From Pseudomaricurvus sp. HS19 (GTDB lineage Bacteria > Pseudomonadota > Gammaproteobacteria > Pseudomonadales > Cellvibrionaceae): a stretch of 64,000 bases of DNA. The position numbers and the translations under genes are program-made. The stretch lies in NCBI RefSeq assembly GCF_009857815.1, contig NZ_WVVW01000001.1:1302001-1366000 (forward strand), written 5' to 3'. Position 1 is the first letter of the stretch. Each line of letters starts with the position of its first letter. The notes beneath the pieces were generated by a model, which saw nothing but the letters and a program-made list of their open reading frames with translations, was not told the origin of the DNA and made no database searches. This document shows positions 17,313-27,537 of the stretch, piece by piece.

Positions 17313-19550
17313 TTAGCCCTCTTCCACCTGCAAGGCAATGCCCGCCTGTTGGGCCAGCGCAATAAAGGTGGGGAAAGAGGTCGCCACATTGGCACAGTTA
17401 CGAATCACAATCTCGCCACCGGCACGCAGGGCTGCCACGGTGAAGGACATGGCGATACGGTGATCGCCGTGACTCTCCACTTCACCACCACCAAAACTGC
17501 CGCCTTCGATCACAATACCATCGGGAGTCGGGTCGGCTTTCACACCCAGGGTCTGCAGGCCATCGGCCATCACCTGAATACGGTCGCTCTCTTTCACCCG
17601 CAGCTCTTCGGCGCCACGCAGGATAGTGGTACCTTCGGCGCAGGCAGCCGCCACAAACAGGGCCGGAAACTCATCAATGGCCAGAGGCACCTGATCTTCG
17701 GGAATTTCGATACCCTTGAGCGGCGCGTACTTAATGTGAATATCCGCTACCGGTTCACCACCCACTTCCCGCTCGTTACTCAGGGTCAGGTCGGCGCCCA
17801 TGAGACGCAGGATATTGATCACACCAACGCGGGTCGGGTTGATGCCGACATGAGTCAGGGTGACATCGGAACCGGGCGCAATTGCCGCCGCGACCATAAA
17901 GAAGGTAGCCGACGAGATATCCGCCGGCACTTCAATGGCGGTTGCGGTGAGTTTGCCGCCGGACTGCAATTTGGCTGTTGCACCTTCGCGGGCCACCGGA
18001 TAGCCGAAGCCATTGAGCATGCGCTCGGTGTGATCGCGGGTGGGGGCCGGCTCTGTTACCACGGTTTCACCGTCGGCGTAGAGACCCGCCAGCAGCACAC
18101 AGGATTTCACCTGGGCACTGGCCATGGGCATTACGTAGTTGATGGCCTTGAGCTTGGCACCACCCTTGATCTTCACCGGCGGCAGGCCGCCTTCAGCGGT
18201 TTCAATCTCGGCCCCCATCTCCCGCAGCGGGTTGGCCACGCGATTCATGGGACGCTTGGACAGCGACTCGTCACCGGTCAGCTCGGCATCAAAATCCTGG
18301 CCCGCCAGCAAACCGGCCAGCAGGCGCATGGAGGTGCCTGAGTTGCCCACATACAGTGGACCGGGAGGTGCCTGCAGACCATGCAGGCCAACGCCGTGAA
18401 TACGCACGCGACCGTGGTCGGGGCCTTCAATGACCACACCCATGTCGCGGAACGCCTGCAGGGTCGCCAGTGCGTCCTCCCCTTCCAGGAAGCCCTCAAC
18501 GTCGGTCACACCGTCCGCCAGTGAGCCCAGCATGATGGAGCGATGGGAGATGGATTTGTCACCTGGCACCCGCAGCTGGCCGCTGACACTGCCACCGGGC
18601 TGTACCCGGTAAGTAATCTCTTTGTCTTGCATGGAGGGACTGTACGCCTGCTTGGTTAACATTTTGGTAAAGTGATCGCGAGCAGCCTTGGCGCGGGTAA
18701 AGACCCCCAATAACTGCTCGCTGTCCTCGCGCTCAATAGCACCGCGAAGACGGGAAAGATTCTCTGCAAACAAGTCCAACGCCTTCAGCACACTGGTCTT
18801 GTTGGCTTTCATAATATCGTGCCACATCACCGGATCGCTGGAGGCGATGCGGGTGAAATCGCGGAAACCGCCAGCGGCGTAACGGAAGATGTTTTCATTT
18901 TCCGAGTCGTGCGCCAGGGTATCCACCAGCGAATAGGCAATAGCGTGAGGTAAATGACTGGTGGCCGCCAGCACATCGTCGTGCTCCTCCACCGGCATCA
19001 TCAGCACCTCAGCGCCAACTGCCTGCCACATGGCCTCAACCAGGGCCAGATGCTCTGCACCTGTCTCCGCGGTAGGAGTCAGGATCACCCGGTGCTGGCG
19101 ATAAAGATCCGGGTTGCTGGCTTCAACGCCACTGCGCTCGGAACCGGCAATGGGGTGCCCGGCAACAAACTGCGGGGGCAACTCACCGTAGATGGCGCAC
19201 ACCGCCGCAACCACGGAACCCTTGACGCTGGCGCCATCGGTAATGGTTACGTCCGGCGAGACCACCGCTTTAATATCGGCCAGCACCTTGTCCACTGTCA
19301 GTGTAGGCACGGCGATAAAAATCACATCGCCAGCACCCAGCTCCGCGGCGATGTCACCAATAGAGAGCACCGCCCGGTCACAGACGCCGAGACGCACTGC
19401 GTCTACGCAAGTCTGCTCACGGCGAGCCACGCCAATCACTTCGCGGCAGGCTCGCTCCTGCTTCAGGGCCGCCGCCAGGCTACCGCCGATCAGGCCGATA
19501 CCCACCACCACCAGTTTATTGACGCACCTTTTCTCGGTACTAACGGTCAC
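17313..19550 (-). CDS. tyrA-aroA: Fused prephenate dehydrogenase / 3-phosphoshikimate 1-carboxyvinyltransferase
   Basis: A 745-residue bifunctional enzyme. Residues about 10-295 form the NAD-dependent prephenate dehydrogenase of tyrosine synthesis: the Rossmann motif GIGLIGGSL, GHPIAGSERSG near 130 and LPHAIAYSLVDTLA near 205. From about 310 the EPSP synthase begins: VPGDKSISHRSIMLGSLADG, GNSGTSMRLLAGLLA near 400, then ADGLQTLGVKADPTPDG and GDHRIAMSF near the end. AroA condenses shikimate-3-phosphate with PEP and is the glyphosate target. The same fusion is known in Pseudomonas and relatives. The start is GTG. pheA and gyrA lie just upstream on the same strand. Confidence 0.96.
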   Translation of the reverse strand: MTVSTEKRCVNKLVVVGIGLIGGSLAAALKQERACREVIGVARREQTCVDAVRLGVCDRAVLSIGDIAAELGAGDVIFIAVPTLTVDKVLADIKAVVSPDVTITDGASVKGSVVAAVCAIYGELPPQFVAGHPIAGSERSGVEASNPDLYRQHRVILTPTAETGAEHLALVEAMWQAVGAEVLMMPVEEHDDVLAATSHLPHAIAYSLVDTLAHDSENENIFRYAAGGFRDFTRIASSDPVMWHDIMKANKTSVLKALDLFAENLSRLRGAIEREDSEQLLGVFTRAKAARDHFTKMLTKQAYSPSMQDKEITYRVQPGGSVSGQLRVPGDKSISHRSIMLGSLADGVTDVEGFLEGEDALATLQAFRDMGVVIEGPDHGRVRIHGVGLHGLQAPPGPLYVGNSGTSMRLLAGLLAGQDFDAELTGDESLSKRPMNRVANPLREMGAEIETAEGGLPPVKIKGGAKLKAINYVMPMASAQVKSCVLLAGLYADGETVVTEPAPTRDHTERMLNGFGYPVAREGATAKLQSGGKLTATAIEVPADISSATFFMVAAAIAPGSDVTLTHVGINPTRVGVINILRLMGADLTLSNEREVGGEPVADIHIKYAPLKGIEIPEDQVPLAIDEFPALFVAAACAEGTTILRGAEELRVKESDRIQVMADGLQTLGVKADPTPDGIVIEGGSFGGGEVESHGDHRIAMSFTVAALRAGGEIVIRNCANVATSFPTFIALAQQAGIALQVEEG

Positions 19551-19590
19551 TCTTTATTCCTGTTGCATTAACGGGGTGTAGCGAATGCTG

Positions 19591-20706
19591 TCAGAGCACA
19601 GCCTGGGGATAGGAACCCAGCACTTTCAGGTCAGCCGCCCGGGAGCCCACTTCTTTCAAAGCAGACTGCACCGACGCTTCACTGACGTGCCCACTGAAGT
19701 CGATAAAGAAGACGTAGTTCCAGTTACCGCTGCGGGATGGGCGGGTTTCCACCCGGGTCAGGTCGATACCGAAGCGCTGGAACGGCTCCAGCAAATCGTG
19801 CAACGCGCCAGGCTCATTGCGCATGGCCACCACCACCGAGGTTTTGTCCTGACCACTGGGACCGGCTTCCTGGTTACCAATAATAAGGAAGCGGGTGGAG
19901 TTATCCGGGCGATCCTCGATCTTCTCCGCCAGTTTAATCAGGCCATACTTGTCGGCCGCCATTTCACCGGCGATCGCCGCCGCATTCCATTCACCCTTCA
20001 GGCGCTTGGCCGCTTCGGCGTTACTGTTTACCGCAATACGGTCTGCATGGGGATAATGCCCGTCCAGCCATTTGCGGCACTGGGCCAGAGACTGGGAGTG
20101 GGAGTAGATACGGGTAATGCTGTCGGTTTTGGTTACGTCCGACACCAGCAGGTGCTGGTGAATGCGCAACTCCACCTCGCCACAGATCTTGAGGTTGGAA
20201 TCCATGAAGCTGTCGAGGGTGTGGTTCACCACGCCTTCGGTAGAGTTTTCCACCGGCACCACACCGTACTGCACGGCACCGGCTTCCACTTCCCGGAATA
20301 CTTCGTCAATGGCCGACAAAGGCACGGTCACCGCGGAGTGGCCGAAGTGCTTCAGCGCTGCCTGCTCGGTAAATGTGCCTTCAGGGCCGAGGAACGCCAC
20401 CTTCACAGGTTGCTCCAGCGCCAGGCAGGCAGACATGATTTCGCGGAACAGCCGCGCCATCTCTTCGTCGCCCAGCGGCCCCTTGTTGCGCTCCATCACC
20501 TTGCGCAATACCTGCGCCTCACGCTCCGGGCGGTAGTAGACAATGTCGCCCTGGGCGTGGGCATTTTTGACGTCCGCGACCTGCTGGGCGCACGCCGCAC
20601 GCTCACTGATCAACTCGCCGATGCGCAGATCGAGGTCATCAATCTTGTCGCGCAGCAATTGCAGCTGCTGCGCTTCGCCAGCCTGATTCGTGGAATCCTG
20701 ACTCAT
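19591..20706 (-). CDS. pheA: Bifunctional chorismate mutase / prephenate dehydratase
   Basis: A 371-residue P-protein of phenylalanine synthesis. The chorismate mutase domain (about 15-100) starts LRDKIDDLDLRIGELISERAACAQQV. The dehydratase domain starts VAFLGPEGTFTEQAALKHFG (about 105), with the catalytic-region NSNAEAAKRL and the DNSTRFLIIG motif near 265. A C-terminal ACT domain (about 285-360) contains EPGALHDLLEPFQRFGIDLTRVETRPS, where phenylalanine binds for feedback inhibition. It lies 40 bases upstream of tyrA-aroA. The serC and hisC genes present between gyrA and tyrA-aroA in Pseudomonas are absent here. Confidence 0.96.
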   Translation of the reverse strand: MSQDSTNQAGEAQQLQLLRDKIDDLDLRIGELISERAACAQQVADVKNAHAQGDIVYYRPEREAQVLRKVMERNKGPLGDEEMARLFREIMSACLALEQPVKVAFLGPEGTFTEQAALKHFGHSAVTVPLSAIDEVFREVEAGAVQYGVVPVENSTEGVVNHTLDSFMDSNLKICGEVELRIHQHLLVSDVTKTDSITRIYSHSQSLAQCRKWLDGHYPHADRIAVNSNAEAAKRLKGEWNAAAIAGEMAADKYGLIKLAEKIEDRPDNSTRFLIIGNQEAGPSGQDKTSVVVAMRNEPGALHDLLEPFQRFGIDLTRVETRPSRSGNWNYVFFIDFSGHVSEASVQSALKEVGSRAADLKVLGSYPQAVL

Positions 20707-20779
20707 GGGGTCTCCAAGGTTACACTTGATTCTGCCGCGCTAACGCAACTGCAATCCGCGGCAGAATCGCTGCACATAC

Positions 20780-23344
20780 TTACTCTTCGGCGTCCTCGTC
20801 GACGCCCTCTTCCGCTTCGCTCTCTTCGATGCGCTCGACGCCTACCAGACGCTCATCGCCTTTCACCTTGATCAGGCGCACACCCTGGGTGTTGCGACTC
20901 AGCACCGAAACCTCATCGACGCGGGTACGCACCAGCGTGCCCTGATCGGAGATCAGCATGATTTCATCGCCGCCGAACACCTGTACCGCACCCACCACAG
21001 CGCCGTTGCGCTCGGTGGTCTGCATGCCGATCACACCCTGGCTGCCGCGGCCCTTGGTTGGGAATTCCTCGACGCTGGTGCGCTTGCCGTAACCATGTTC
21101 ACTGACGGTAAGCACAAAGCCACCTTCCTGAGGAATCACCATGGAGACCACAGTCTGGTCTTCCTGCAGGCGGATACCACGCACACCGCGGGAGGTACGA
21201 CCCATGGCCCGTACCGCCGACTCGGCGAAACGCGCCGTCTTGCCGCTGGAGGACATCAGGATCACGTCGCAGTTGCCATCGGTAATGGCGGTGTGCAGCA
21301 GGCGATCGCCTTCGTCCAGCTCGATGGCCCGCAGACCAACGCTGCGCTGGCGGGAGAACTGGGACAGAACGGTTTTCTTCACGGTACCGTTGGCGGTAGC
21401 CATAAAGATGTAGTGTTCGTCGTCGTATTCCTTCACCGGCAGGATGGAGGTGATGCGCTCACCCTCTTCCAGCGGCAACAGGTTCACCATGGGGCGGCCG
21501 CGGGACTGACGTCCGGCCACCGGAATCTGGTAGACCTTGAGCCAGTACACCTTACCGGCGTTGGTGAAACAGAGAATGGTGTCGTGGGTGCTGGCAATCA
21601 GCAGGTGCTCCACGAAGTCTTCATCCTTCACCGAGGTAGCCGCCTTGCCCATACCGCCACGACGCTGGGCCTGATAGGCATCCAGTGGCTGGGTCTTGGC
21701 GTAGCCGCCGTGGGAGATGGTCACCACGCGATCTTCTTCGGTGATCAGGTCCTCAATGGTGAGATCCTGCTGCGAGCTCTGGATATCGGTGCGACGCTCG
21801 TCGCCGTAGTTGGCTACTACCTCTTCCAGCTCTTCGCGGATCACTTCCATCAGGCGCAAGGGATTGCCAAGGATCTCCAGGAATTCGGCGATCTGTTGCA
21901 GCTTCTCCTGATACTCAGCCAGCAGCTTGTCATGCTCCATGCCGGTGAGGCGGTGCAGACGCAACTCCAGGATAGCCTGGGCCTGGGCAGGCGACAGGTA
22001 GTAATTGCCATCGCGGGCACCGTAGTGATCTTCCAGGTCCTCCGGACGACAGGCGTTGTCACCGGCACGCTCCAGGAACTCACCAATCTGTCCCACAGGC
22101 CAGCCGCGGGCTACCAGCGCCTCTTTGGCTTCAGCGGGACTGGCGGAGTTCTTGATCAGCTCAATCACCGGGTCGATATTGGCAATGGCAACCGCCAGGC
22201 CTTCGAGGATATGGCCACGTTCACGGGCTTTGCGCAGCAGGTAGACAGTACGACGGGTCACCACCTCACGGCGGTGACGGACAAAGTACTCCAGCAGCTG
22301 CTTCAGGTTGAGCAGTTTAGGCTGGCCGTCCACCAGTGCCACAATGTTGATACCGAACACGCTCTGCAGCTGGGTCTGGGCGTAGAGGTTGTTCAGCACC
22401 ACCTCACCCACTTCGCCGCGCTTCAGCTCGATCACCACGCGCAGGCCGTCTTTGTCGGACTCGTCGCGCAGCTCGGAAATACCTTCGATCTTCTTCTCTT
22501 TTACCAGCTCGGCGATCTTTTCGATCAGGCGCGCCTTGTTCAGCTGGTAGGGAATCTCGTTAATGATGATGGTTTCGCGGTTGGTCTTGTCATCACGCTC
22601 GATGTCAGCCTTGGCGCGCACATAGATGCGTCCACGCCCGGTGCGGTAGGCCTGCACAATGCCGCCGCGGCCATTGATGATGCCGCCGGTGGGGAAATCC
22701 GGACCGGGGATAAACTCCATCAGTTCATCGATGGTAATGTCTTCGTTGTCAATGTAGGCCAGACAGCCCTTCACCACTTCCCGCAGGTTGTGGGGCGGGA
22801 TGTTGGTGGCCATACCCACGGCAATACCGGAAGAACCGTTGATCAGCAGATTAGGCACCCGCGTCGGCATGACGCTGGGCATCTGCTCGGTGCCGTCGTA
22901 GTTGGGGACGAAATCCACCGTCTCCTTATCGAGATCCGCCAGCAGGTCGTGGGCGATCTTCTGCATACGGATTTCGGTGTAACGCATGGCAGCGGCGCCA
23001 TCACCATCGATGGAACCGAAGTTACCCTGGCCATCCACCAGCATGTAGCGCAGGGAGAAAGGCTGTGCCATACGCACGATGGTGTCGTAAACGGCGGAGT
23101 CACCGTGCGGGTGATATTTACCGATCACGTCACCCACCACACGGGCAGATTTCTTGTAGGCCTTGTTCCAGTCGTTGTTGAGCTCGCTCATGGCGAACAG
23201 CACACGCCGGTGCACGGGCTTGAGGCCATCACGCACATCAGGCAGGGCGCGCCCGACAATCACGCTCATGGCGTAGTCGAGATAGGACTGTTTCAGCTCG
23301 TCTTCAATATTAACGGGAAGGAGTTCTTTCGCTAGTTCACCCAT
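20780..23344 (-). CDS. gyrA: DNA gyrase subunit A
   Basis: About 854 residues. The start at ATG 23344 ([12 protein letters not shown]...) has AAGGAA upstream and matches homologs; a longer in-frame start 14 codons earlier is unlikely. The quinolone-resistance region reads [17 protein letters not shown], with the serine and aspartate of sensitive enzymes, and the active-site tyrosine is in AAMRYTEIR (about 120). The C-terminal beta-pinwheel carries the gyrase-specific box [11 protein letters not shown] (about 560) that wraps DNA. The tail is acidic ([15 protein letters not shown]). With GyrB it introduces negative supercoils using ATP. Confidence 0.97.
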   Translation of the reverse strand: MGELAKELLPVNIEDELKQSYLDYAMSVIVGRALPDVRDGLKPVHRRVLFAMSELNNDWNKAYKKSARVVGDVIGKYHPHGDSAVYDTIVRMAQPFSLRYMLVDGQGNFGSIDGDGAAAMRYTEIRMQKIAHDLLADLDKETVDFVPNYDGTEQMPSVMPTRVPNLLINGSSGIAVGMATNIPPHNLREVVKGCLAYIDNEDITIDELMEFIPGPDFPTGGIINGRGGIVQAYRTGRGRIYVRAKADIERDDKTNRETIIINEIPYQLNKARLIEKIAELVKEKKIEGISELRDESDKDGLRVVIELKRGEVGEVVLNNLYAQTQLQSVFGINIVALVDGQPKLLNLKQLLEYFVRHRREVVTRRTVYLLRKARERGHILEGLAVAIANIDPVIELIKNSASPAEAKEALVARGWPVGQIGEFLERAGDNACRPEDLEDHYGARDGNYYLSPAQAQAILELRLHRLTGMEHDKLLAEYQEKLQQIAEFLEILGNPLRLMEVIREELEEVVANYGDERRTDIQSSQQDLTIEDLITEEDRVVTISHGGYAKTQPLDAYQAQRRGGMGKAATSVKDEDFVEHLLIASTHDTILCFTNAGKVYWLKVYQIPVAGRQSRGRPMVNLLPLEEGERITSILPVKEYDDEHYIFMATANGTVKKTVLSQFSRQRSVGLRAIELDEGDRLLHTAITDGNCDVILMSSSGKTARFAESAVRAMGRTSRGVRGIRLQEDQTVVSMVIPQEGGFVLTVSEHGYGKRTSVEEFPTKGRGSQGVIGMQTTERNGAVVGAVQVFGGDEIMLISDQGTLVRTRVDEVSVLSRNTQGVRLIKVKGDERLVGVERIEESEAEEGVDEDAEE

Positions 23345-23678
23345 GGGGTCGGCGTTCCTTTTATTATCGCATCGGCACTGCGGCATCCTGGTGCAGAGAG
23401 CTGCCCACAGAGACCATTTATACTCAAAGCCTTACAACCAATTAAAGCCGCCCATGCTACCACACAACCGCGCCGAGAAGCACCCGCCCGAGGGGCCCCG
23501 GCAGGGATCACAATTCCATCGTTAAAGCGCCTTACAGGGCCTCCTGAGACTGCGTAGCGGCCGGAGATCGGGTTATACTGGCAGGCGTTTTTACACAACG
23601 GATCACAGCCGTACAAATTACAGACAGATCGTCTGCAAAACGGCCCAAAATCCCGGTTTCAAGGAGCTTATCCGGCAC
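23345..23678. other. Divergent intergenic region between gyrA and mtaD
   Basis: About 330 bases that must hold the gyrA and mtaD promoters. A TATAAA-like -10 for gyrA lies near 23409-23414 (minus strand), and a TTATACT for mtaD near 23572-23578 (plus strand). Neither has a clear -35 at the right distance. No gene is seen. Confidence 0.4.
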
Positions 23679-25010
23679 ATGGCCAGTCAGCCGTCCCCCG
23701 CTACCGTCGATCTCATTCTGCACGCCCGCTGGATGGTACCGGTGATACCCGCCAACACCCTCCTCAGTGACTGCGCACTGGTGATCGACCAGGGTCGAAT
23801 CAAGGCCATCCTTCCCTCCGCAGAGGCGGAGCGTCGCTTTACTGCCCGCCAGACCGAGCGGATGGACAATCACCTGCTGATTCCCGGACTGGTGAACGCC
23901 CACGGCCACGCCGCCATGAGCCTGCTGCGGGGCTATGCCGACGACCAGCCGCTGCAGACCTGGCTGCAGGATCACATCTGGCCTGCTGAGGCGCAGTGGG
24001 TGTCGCCGGAGTTTGTGTTCGACGGCACCGAGCTGGCAGCGGCGGAAATGATCCGCGCCGGCACCACCACCTTCAGCGATATGTACTTCTTCCCCGAAGA
24101 AGCGGCCCGCGCCGTACTGAAAAGCGGTATGCGCAGCCAGCTGGCGTTCCCGATCTTTGACTTCCCCACCGCCTGGGGCACAGGTCCGGACGACTACATC
24201 CACAAGGGGCTGGCATTGCATGACAACTACCGCTCCCACCCGCTGATCAATGTGGTATTCGGCCCCCACGCGCCCTACACCGTCTCCGATGAGCCGTTGC
24301 AGCGCATTGCCACCCTGGCGGAAGAGACCCAGTGTGGCATCCACATCCACCTGCACGAGACTGCGCAGGAGGTGGCCGATGCCGTGGCTGCCAGCGGCGA
24401 GCGCCCCATCGAACGCCTCAACCGTCTTGGCGTGCTGTCACCACTGACCCAGTGTGTGCACATGACCGAGCTGAATAACGACGACATTGAACTGCTGGCC
24501 CAAAGCGGCGCCCACGTGATCCACTGCCCGGAATCCAACCTCAAGCTGGCCAGCGGCTTCTGCCCGGTGCACAAACTGCAACAGGCCGGCGTTAACGTGG
24601 CCCTCGGCACCGACGGCGCGGCCAGTAACAACGACCTGGACCTGCTGGCGGAGATGCGTACCGCCGCCCTGCTGGCCAAAGCAGTCAGCGGTGACGCCAG
24701 TGCACTGAACGCCCACCAGGCGCTGCACATGGCGACATTGGCAGGCGCCAGGGCACTGGGGCTGGAGAGCGAGATCGGCAGTCTGGAAGCGGGTAAAAGC
24801 GCCGACATCACCGCCATTGCCCTCGATGAACTGGAGCAGCAGCCGCTCTACAATCCGGTCTCCACACTGGCCTATACCCAATTGAGCCACAAGGTGAGCC
24901 ACGTCTGGGTAGCGGGCCGTAAATTGCTGCAGGATCGCCGCCTGCTGACACTGGATGAAACCGCCATTGCCGGCAACGCCCGCCAATGGCAACAGCGCAT
25001 CGGTCGCTGA
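23679..25010 (+). CDS. mtaD: 5-methylthioadenosine / S-adenosylhomocysteine deaminase (TRZ/ATZ family)
   Basis: A 443-residue amidohydrolase-superfamily enzyme. The metal site starts with NAHGHAAMSLLRG (about 70-82). Further ligands are HIHLHETAQEV (about 225), the HVIHCPESNLKLASG region (about 285) and the aspartate in LGTDGAASNND (about 310). Related enzymes in Pseudomonas deaminate methylthioadenosine to methylthioinosine. The start is preceded by AAGGAG at a long 12-base spacing. It is first in a plus-strand run mtaD-ubiG-mupP-yciK, the same order as beside gyrA in Pseudomonas. Confidence 0.92.
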   Translation: MASQPSPATVDLILHARWMVPVIPANTLLSDCALVIDQGRIKAILPSAEAERRFTARQTERMDNHLLIPGLVNAHGHAAMSLLRGYADDQPLQTWLQDHIWPAEAQWVSPEFVFDGTELAAAEMIRAGTTTFSDMYFFPEEAARAVLKSGMRSQLAFPIFDFPTAWGTGPDDYIHKGLALHDNYRSHPLINVVFGPHAPYTVSDEPLQRIATLAEETQCGIHIHLHETAQEVADAVAASGERPIERLNRLGVLSPLTQCVHMTELNNDDIELLAQSGAHVIHCPESNLKLASGFCPVHKLQQAGVNVALGTDGAASNNDLDLLAEMRTAALLAKAVSGDASALNAHQALHMATLAGARALGLESEIGSLEAGKSADITAIALDELEQQPLYNPVSTLAYTQLSHKVSHVWVAGRKLLQDRRLLTLDETAIAGNARQWQQRIGR

Positions 25011-25077
25011 ACACACACAGAACCGGGCCGGCAACTGAACAGGGCCCTGCAATCCGTCCGCACAGGAAATTCGCTAC

Positions 25078-25779
25078 ATGAGTAACGTGGACCACGCTGA
25101 AATCGCCAAGTTTGAAGCCCTCGCCAGCCGCTGGTGGGACCGCAACAGCGAGTTCAAACCGCTGCACGACATCAATCCGCTGCGCTGCAACTTTATTGAC
25201 GAGCGTTCACCGGTCGCCGGCCAGAAAGTGGTGGACGTGGGCTGTGGTGGAGGCATTCTCGCCGAGGCACTGGCCCAGCGCGGTGCTGACGTCACCGGCA
25301 TCGATATGGGTGAAGCGCCACTGGAAGTGGCCAAACTGCACAGCCTGGAGAGTGGTGTGCAGGTCAACTACCGCCGCATTACCGCCGAGGAGCTGGCCGC
25401 CGAACAACCGGGCCAGTACGACATTGTCACCTGCCTGGAGATGCTGGAGCATGTGCCCGACCCTTCGTCAGTGATTAAAGCCTGCGCCACCCTCTGCAAG
25501 CCCGGCGGGCACGTCTACTTCTCCACCATCAACCGCAATCCCAAGGCCTACGCCTTTGCGGTGCTGGGGGCTGAATATGTGCTGCAACTGCTGCCCAAGG
25601 GCACCCACGAATACAGCAAGTTCATCAAGCCGTCCGAGCTGGCACAGTGGATTCGCCAGGCCGACCTGCAGATGCAGGATATGACCGGAATGACCTACAA
25701 CCCCATCACCAAACGCTACAAGCTCAAGGCCAGTGATGTGGACGTCAACTACCTGGTCCACACCACCCGGGAGGCATGA
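25078..25779 (+). CDS. ubiG: Ubiquinone biosynthesis O-methyltransferase
   Basis: A 233-residue SAM-dependent methyltransferase performing both O-methylations of ubiquinone synthesis. The start [19 protein letters not shown] is family-specific. SAM motif I is [16 protein letters not shown] (about 50-65), with the acidic [11 protein letters not shown] next and the post-motif [13 protein letters not shown] near 120. The length is normal. Its last bases overlap the mupP start (ATGA). Confidence 0.96.
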   Translation: MSNVDHAEIAKFEALASRWWDRNSEFKPLHDINPLRCNFIDERSPVAGQKVVDVGCGGGILAEALAQRGADVTGIDMGEAPLEVAKLHSLESGVQVNYRRITAEELAAEQPGQYDIVTCLEMLEHVPDPSSVIKACATLCKPGGHVYFSTINRNPKAYAFAVLGAEYVLQLLPKGTHEYSKFIKPSELAQWIRQADLQMQDMTGMTYNPITKRYKLKASDVDVNYLVHTTREA

Positions 25780-26453
25780 TGAGCCAGACCGCCCTGCCCC
25801 TGCGCGCCGTGGTGTTTGACCTGGATGGGACCTTACTGGATACCGCGCCGGATTTTGTATTTGTCCTCAACCGCCTGCGGGAAGAAGAGGGACTGCCGCC
25901 GCTTGACGCGACCCTGATTCGCAACACCGTCTCCGACGGAGCCCGGGCACTGGTCACCCTGGGGTTTGAACTGCAGGAAGATGAGGAAGGCTTTGAGCCG
26001 CTGCGACTGCGGTTGCTGGAACTCTACAGCGAGCACCTGGCGGTAAAGAGCGGGCTGTTCCCGGGCATCGCCGGACTGCTGGAGTTCCTGCAACAGCAGG
26101 GTCTGGCCTGGGGCATCGCCACCAACAAGCCGGAACTCTACACCACCCCCCTACTGGCGGCCCTCGGCCTGCAGCCGGATTGTGTCATCTGCCCGGACCA
26201 CGTCAGCGAGCGCAAGCCCCACGCCGAATCCCTGCTGCTGGCCGCGCGCCTGCTGGACTGCAAGCCACAGCAGATACTCTACGTCGGCGATCACCAGCGG
26301 GATATTGCCTGTGGCATCAATGCCGGCAGCCCCACGGTGGCGGCGGCCTATGGCTATGTCCACAAGGACGACGATGTGAACCTGTGGCAAGCGGACCATA
26401 TTGTGCGCCAGCCCGAAGATCTGCTGCCGCTGGTACGGCAATATATCGGCTGA
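25776..26453 (+). CDS. mupP: HAD-family phosphatase, MupP type
   Basis: A 225-residue HAD hydrolase. The nucleophile motif [13 protein letters not shown] is at residues about 15-27, followed by the ATNKPELYT motif II region (about 110), the lysine near RKPHAESLL (about 145) and the acidic motif VGDHQRD (about 170). In Pseudomonas the gene in this exact position encodes N-acetylmuramic acid 6-phosphate phosphatase of the peptidoglycan recycling bypass; older annotations call it phosphoglycolate phosphatase. The symbol rests on that synteny. Start and ubiG stop overlap. Confidence 0.85.
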   Translation: MMSQTALPLRAVVFDLDGTLLDTAPDFVFVLNRLREEEGLPPLDATLIRNTVSDGARALVTLGFELQEDEEGFEPLRLRLLELYSEHLAVKSGLFPGIAGLLEFLQQQGLAWGIATNKPELYTTPLLAALGLQPDCVICPDHVSERKPHAESLLLAARLLDCKPQQILYVGDHQRDIACGINAGSPTVAAAYGYVHKDDDVNLWQADHIVRQPEDLLPLVRQYIG

Positions 26454-26506
26454 TAACACACCTGCGGCACCACCAATAAGTAATAAATTATTGAGAGAGT
26501 TACCTG

Positions 26507-27256
26507 ATGAAACAGCTGCCCAGTGATTTCCAAGCGGCGCAAGACTGCCTTAAAGACCGCGTAATCATCGTCACCGGTGCCGGTGACGGCATCGGCCGCA
26601 CAGCCGCCATCACCTTCGCCGCCCATGGCGCCACCGTGGTGCTGGTGGGACGCACCATCCAGAAACTGGAAATGGTCTACGACGAGATCGAAGCCGCCGG
26701 CCACCCCCAACCCGCCATTTATCCCATCAACCTGGAAGGCGCCTCCGCCAAGGATTACGAGGATATGGCGCAGGCCCTGTTTGATGAGTTCGGCAAGCTG
26801 GACGGCCTGCTGCACAACGCCGCCGACCTGGGTGAGCGCACCCCCATCTCCAACTACGCCCCTGACACCTGGTTGCGGGTGATGCAGGTCAACGTCAACG
26901 CCCCCTTTATGATGAGCCGCGCACTGCTGCCCCTGCTGGAGAAGTCAGACAGCGGCTCCATCCTGTTTACCGGCTCCTCCGTCGGCTACGAAGGCCGCGC
27001 CTTCTGGGGCGCCTACGCCGCCTCCAAAGCCGCGGCCGAGAACCTGATGCAGACCCTGGCTCAGGAACTGGAAGGCACCACCCGCATCCGCGCCAACAGC
27101 GTTAACCCCGGCGCCACCCGCACCCGCATGCGCGCTGCCGCCTATCCGGCGGAGAACCCGCAGAGCGTGAAAGCGCCGGATGACTTGATGCCGTTGTATT
27201 TGTATCTGTTGAGTGATGCCAGTGTGGGGGTTAGTGGGGAGCAGTTTTCTTCCTGA
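26507..27256 (+). CDS. yciK: YciK-family short-chain oxidoreductase
   Basis: A 249-residue SDR with the NAD(P) motif VTGAGDGIGRTAA (about 22-34), NAAD at about 103 and the catalytic serine-tyrosine-lysine as TGSSVGYEGRAFWGAYAASKAA (about 152-173). It matches the YciK group, a conserved SDR of unknown substrate found beside ubiG-mupP. The protein ends SVGVSGEQFSS, a few residues different from the usual ending. The stop codon touches the repeat array that fills the next 280 bases, so the last codons may have been replaced by repeat sequence. Confidence 0.9.
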   Translation: MKQLPSDFQAAQDCLKDRVIIVTGAGDGIGRTAAITFAAHGATVVLVGRTIQKLEMVYDEIEAAGHPQPAIYPINLEGASAKDYEDMAQALFDEFGKLDGLLHNAADLGERTPISNYAPDTWLRVMQVNVNAPFMMSRALLPLLEKSDSGSILFTGSSVGYEGRAFWGAYAASKAAAENLMQTLAQELEGTTRIRANSVNPGATRTRMRAAAYPAENPQSVKAPDDLMPLYLYLLSDASVGVSGEQFSS

Positions 27257-27537
27257 AACCGGACGCTTCGCTACAGAATTCAGGACGCCTGCGGCTACAG
27301 ACTTCAGGACGCCTTCGGCTACAGGACGCTGCGCTACAGAATTCAGAACGCCGCGGCTACAGACTTCAGGACGCCTGCGGCTACAGGACGCTGCGCTACA
27401 GGAAAACGTTTTTGACCTTACTGTAGCGAAGCGTCCTCGACCCTAGAAGCGAAGCGTCCTCGCACCTGTAGCGCAGCGTCCTCGCACCTGTAGCGAAGCG
27501 TCCTCGCCCCTAGAAGCGCAGCGTCCTGTAACCTTAT
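27257..27537. repeat. Twelve-unit inverted array between convergent genes
   Basis: Seven units built on GGACGC.T.CG.CTACA (about 27261-27402), with AGAATTCA or AGACTTCA linkers, are followed by five units of the reverse complement, CTGTAGCG.AGCGTCC (about 27421-27528), with TCGCAC-type linkers. Only about 20 bases lie between the two blocks. The halves could fold into one long imperfect cruciform or RNA hairpin, and the array fills the whole space between yciK and the GMC oxidoreductase gene. No coding signal is present. Confidence 0.9.

Noticed and set aside
21095-23335. A 746-codon plus-strand reading frame opposite gyrA
   Set aside because: It is antisense to gyrA, His/Val-rich, resembles no family and has no start signal; it arises from the GC-rich codon pattern.
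27257-27537. The repeat array considered as a CRISPR
   Set aside because: Units are adjacent or separated by short similar linkers, not by unique spacers of constant length, and half are inverted.
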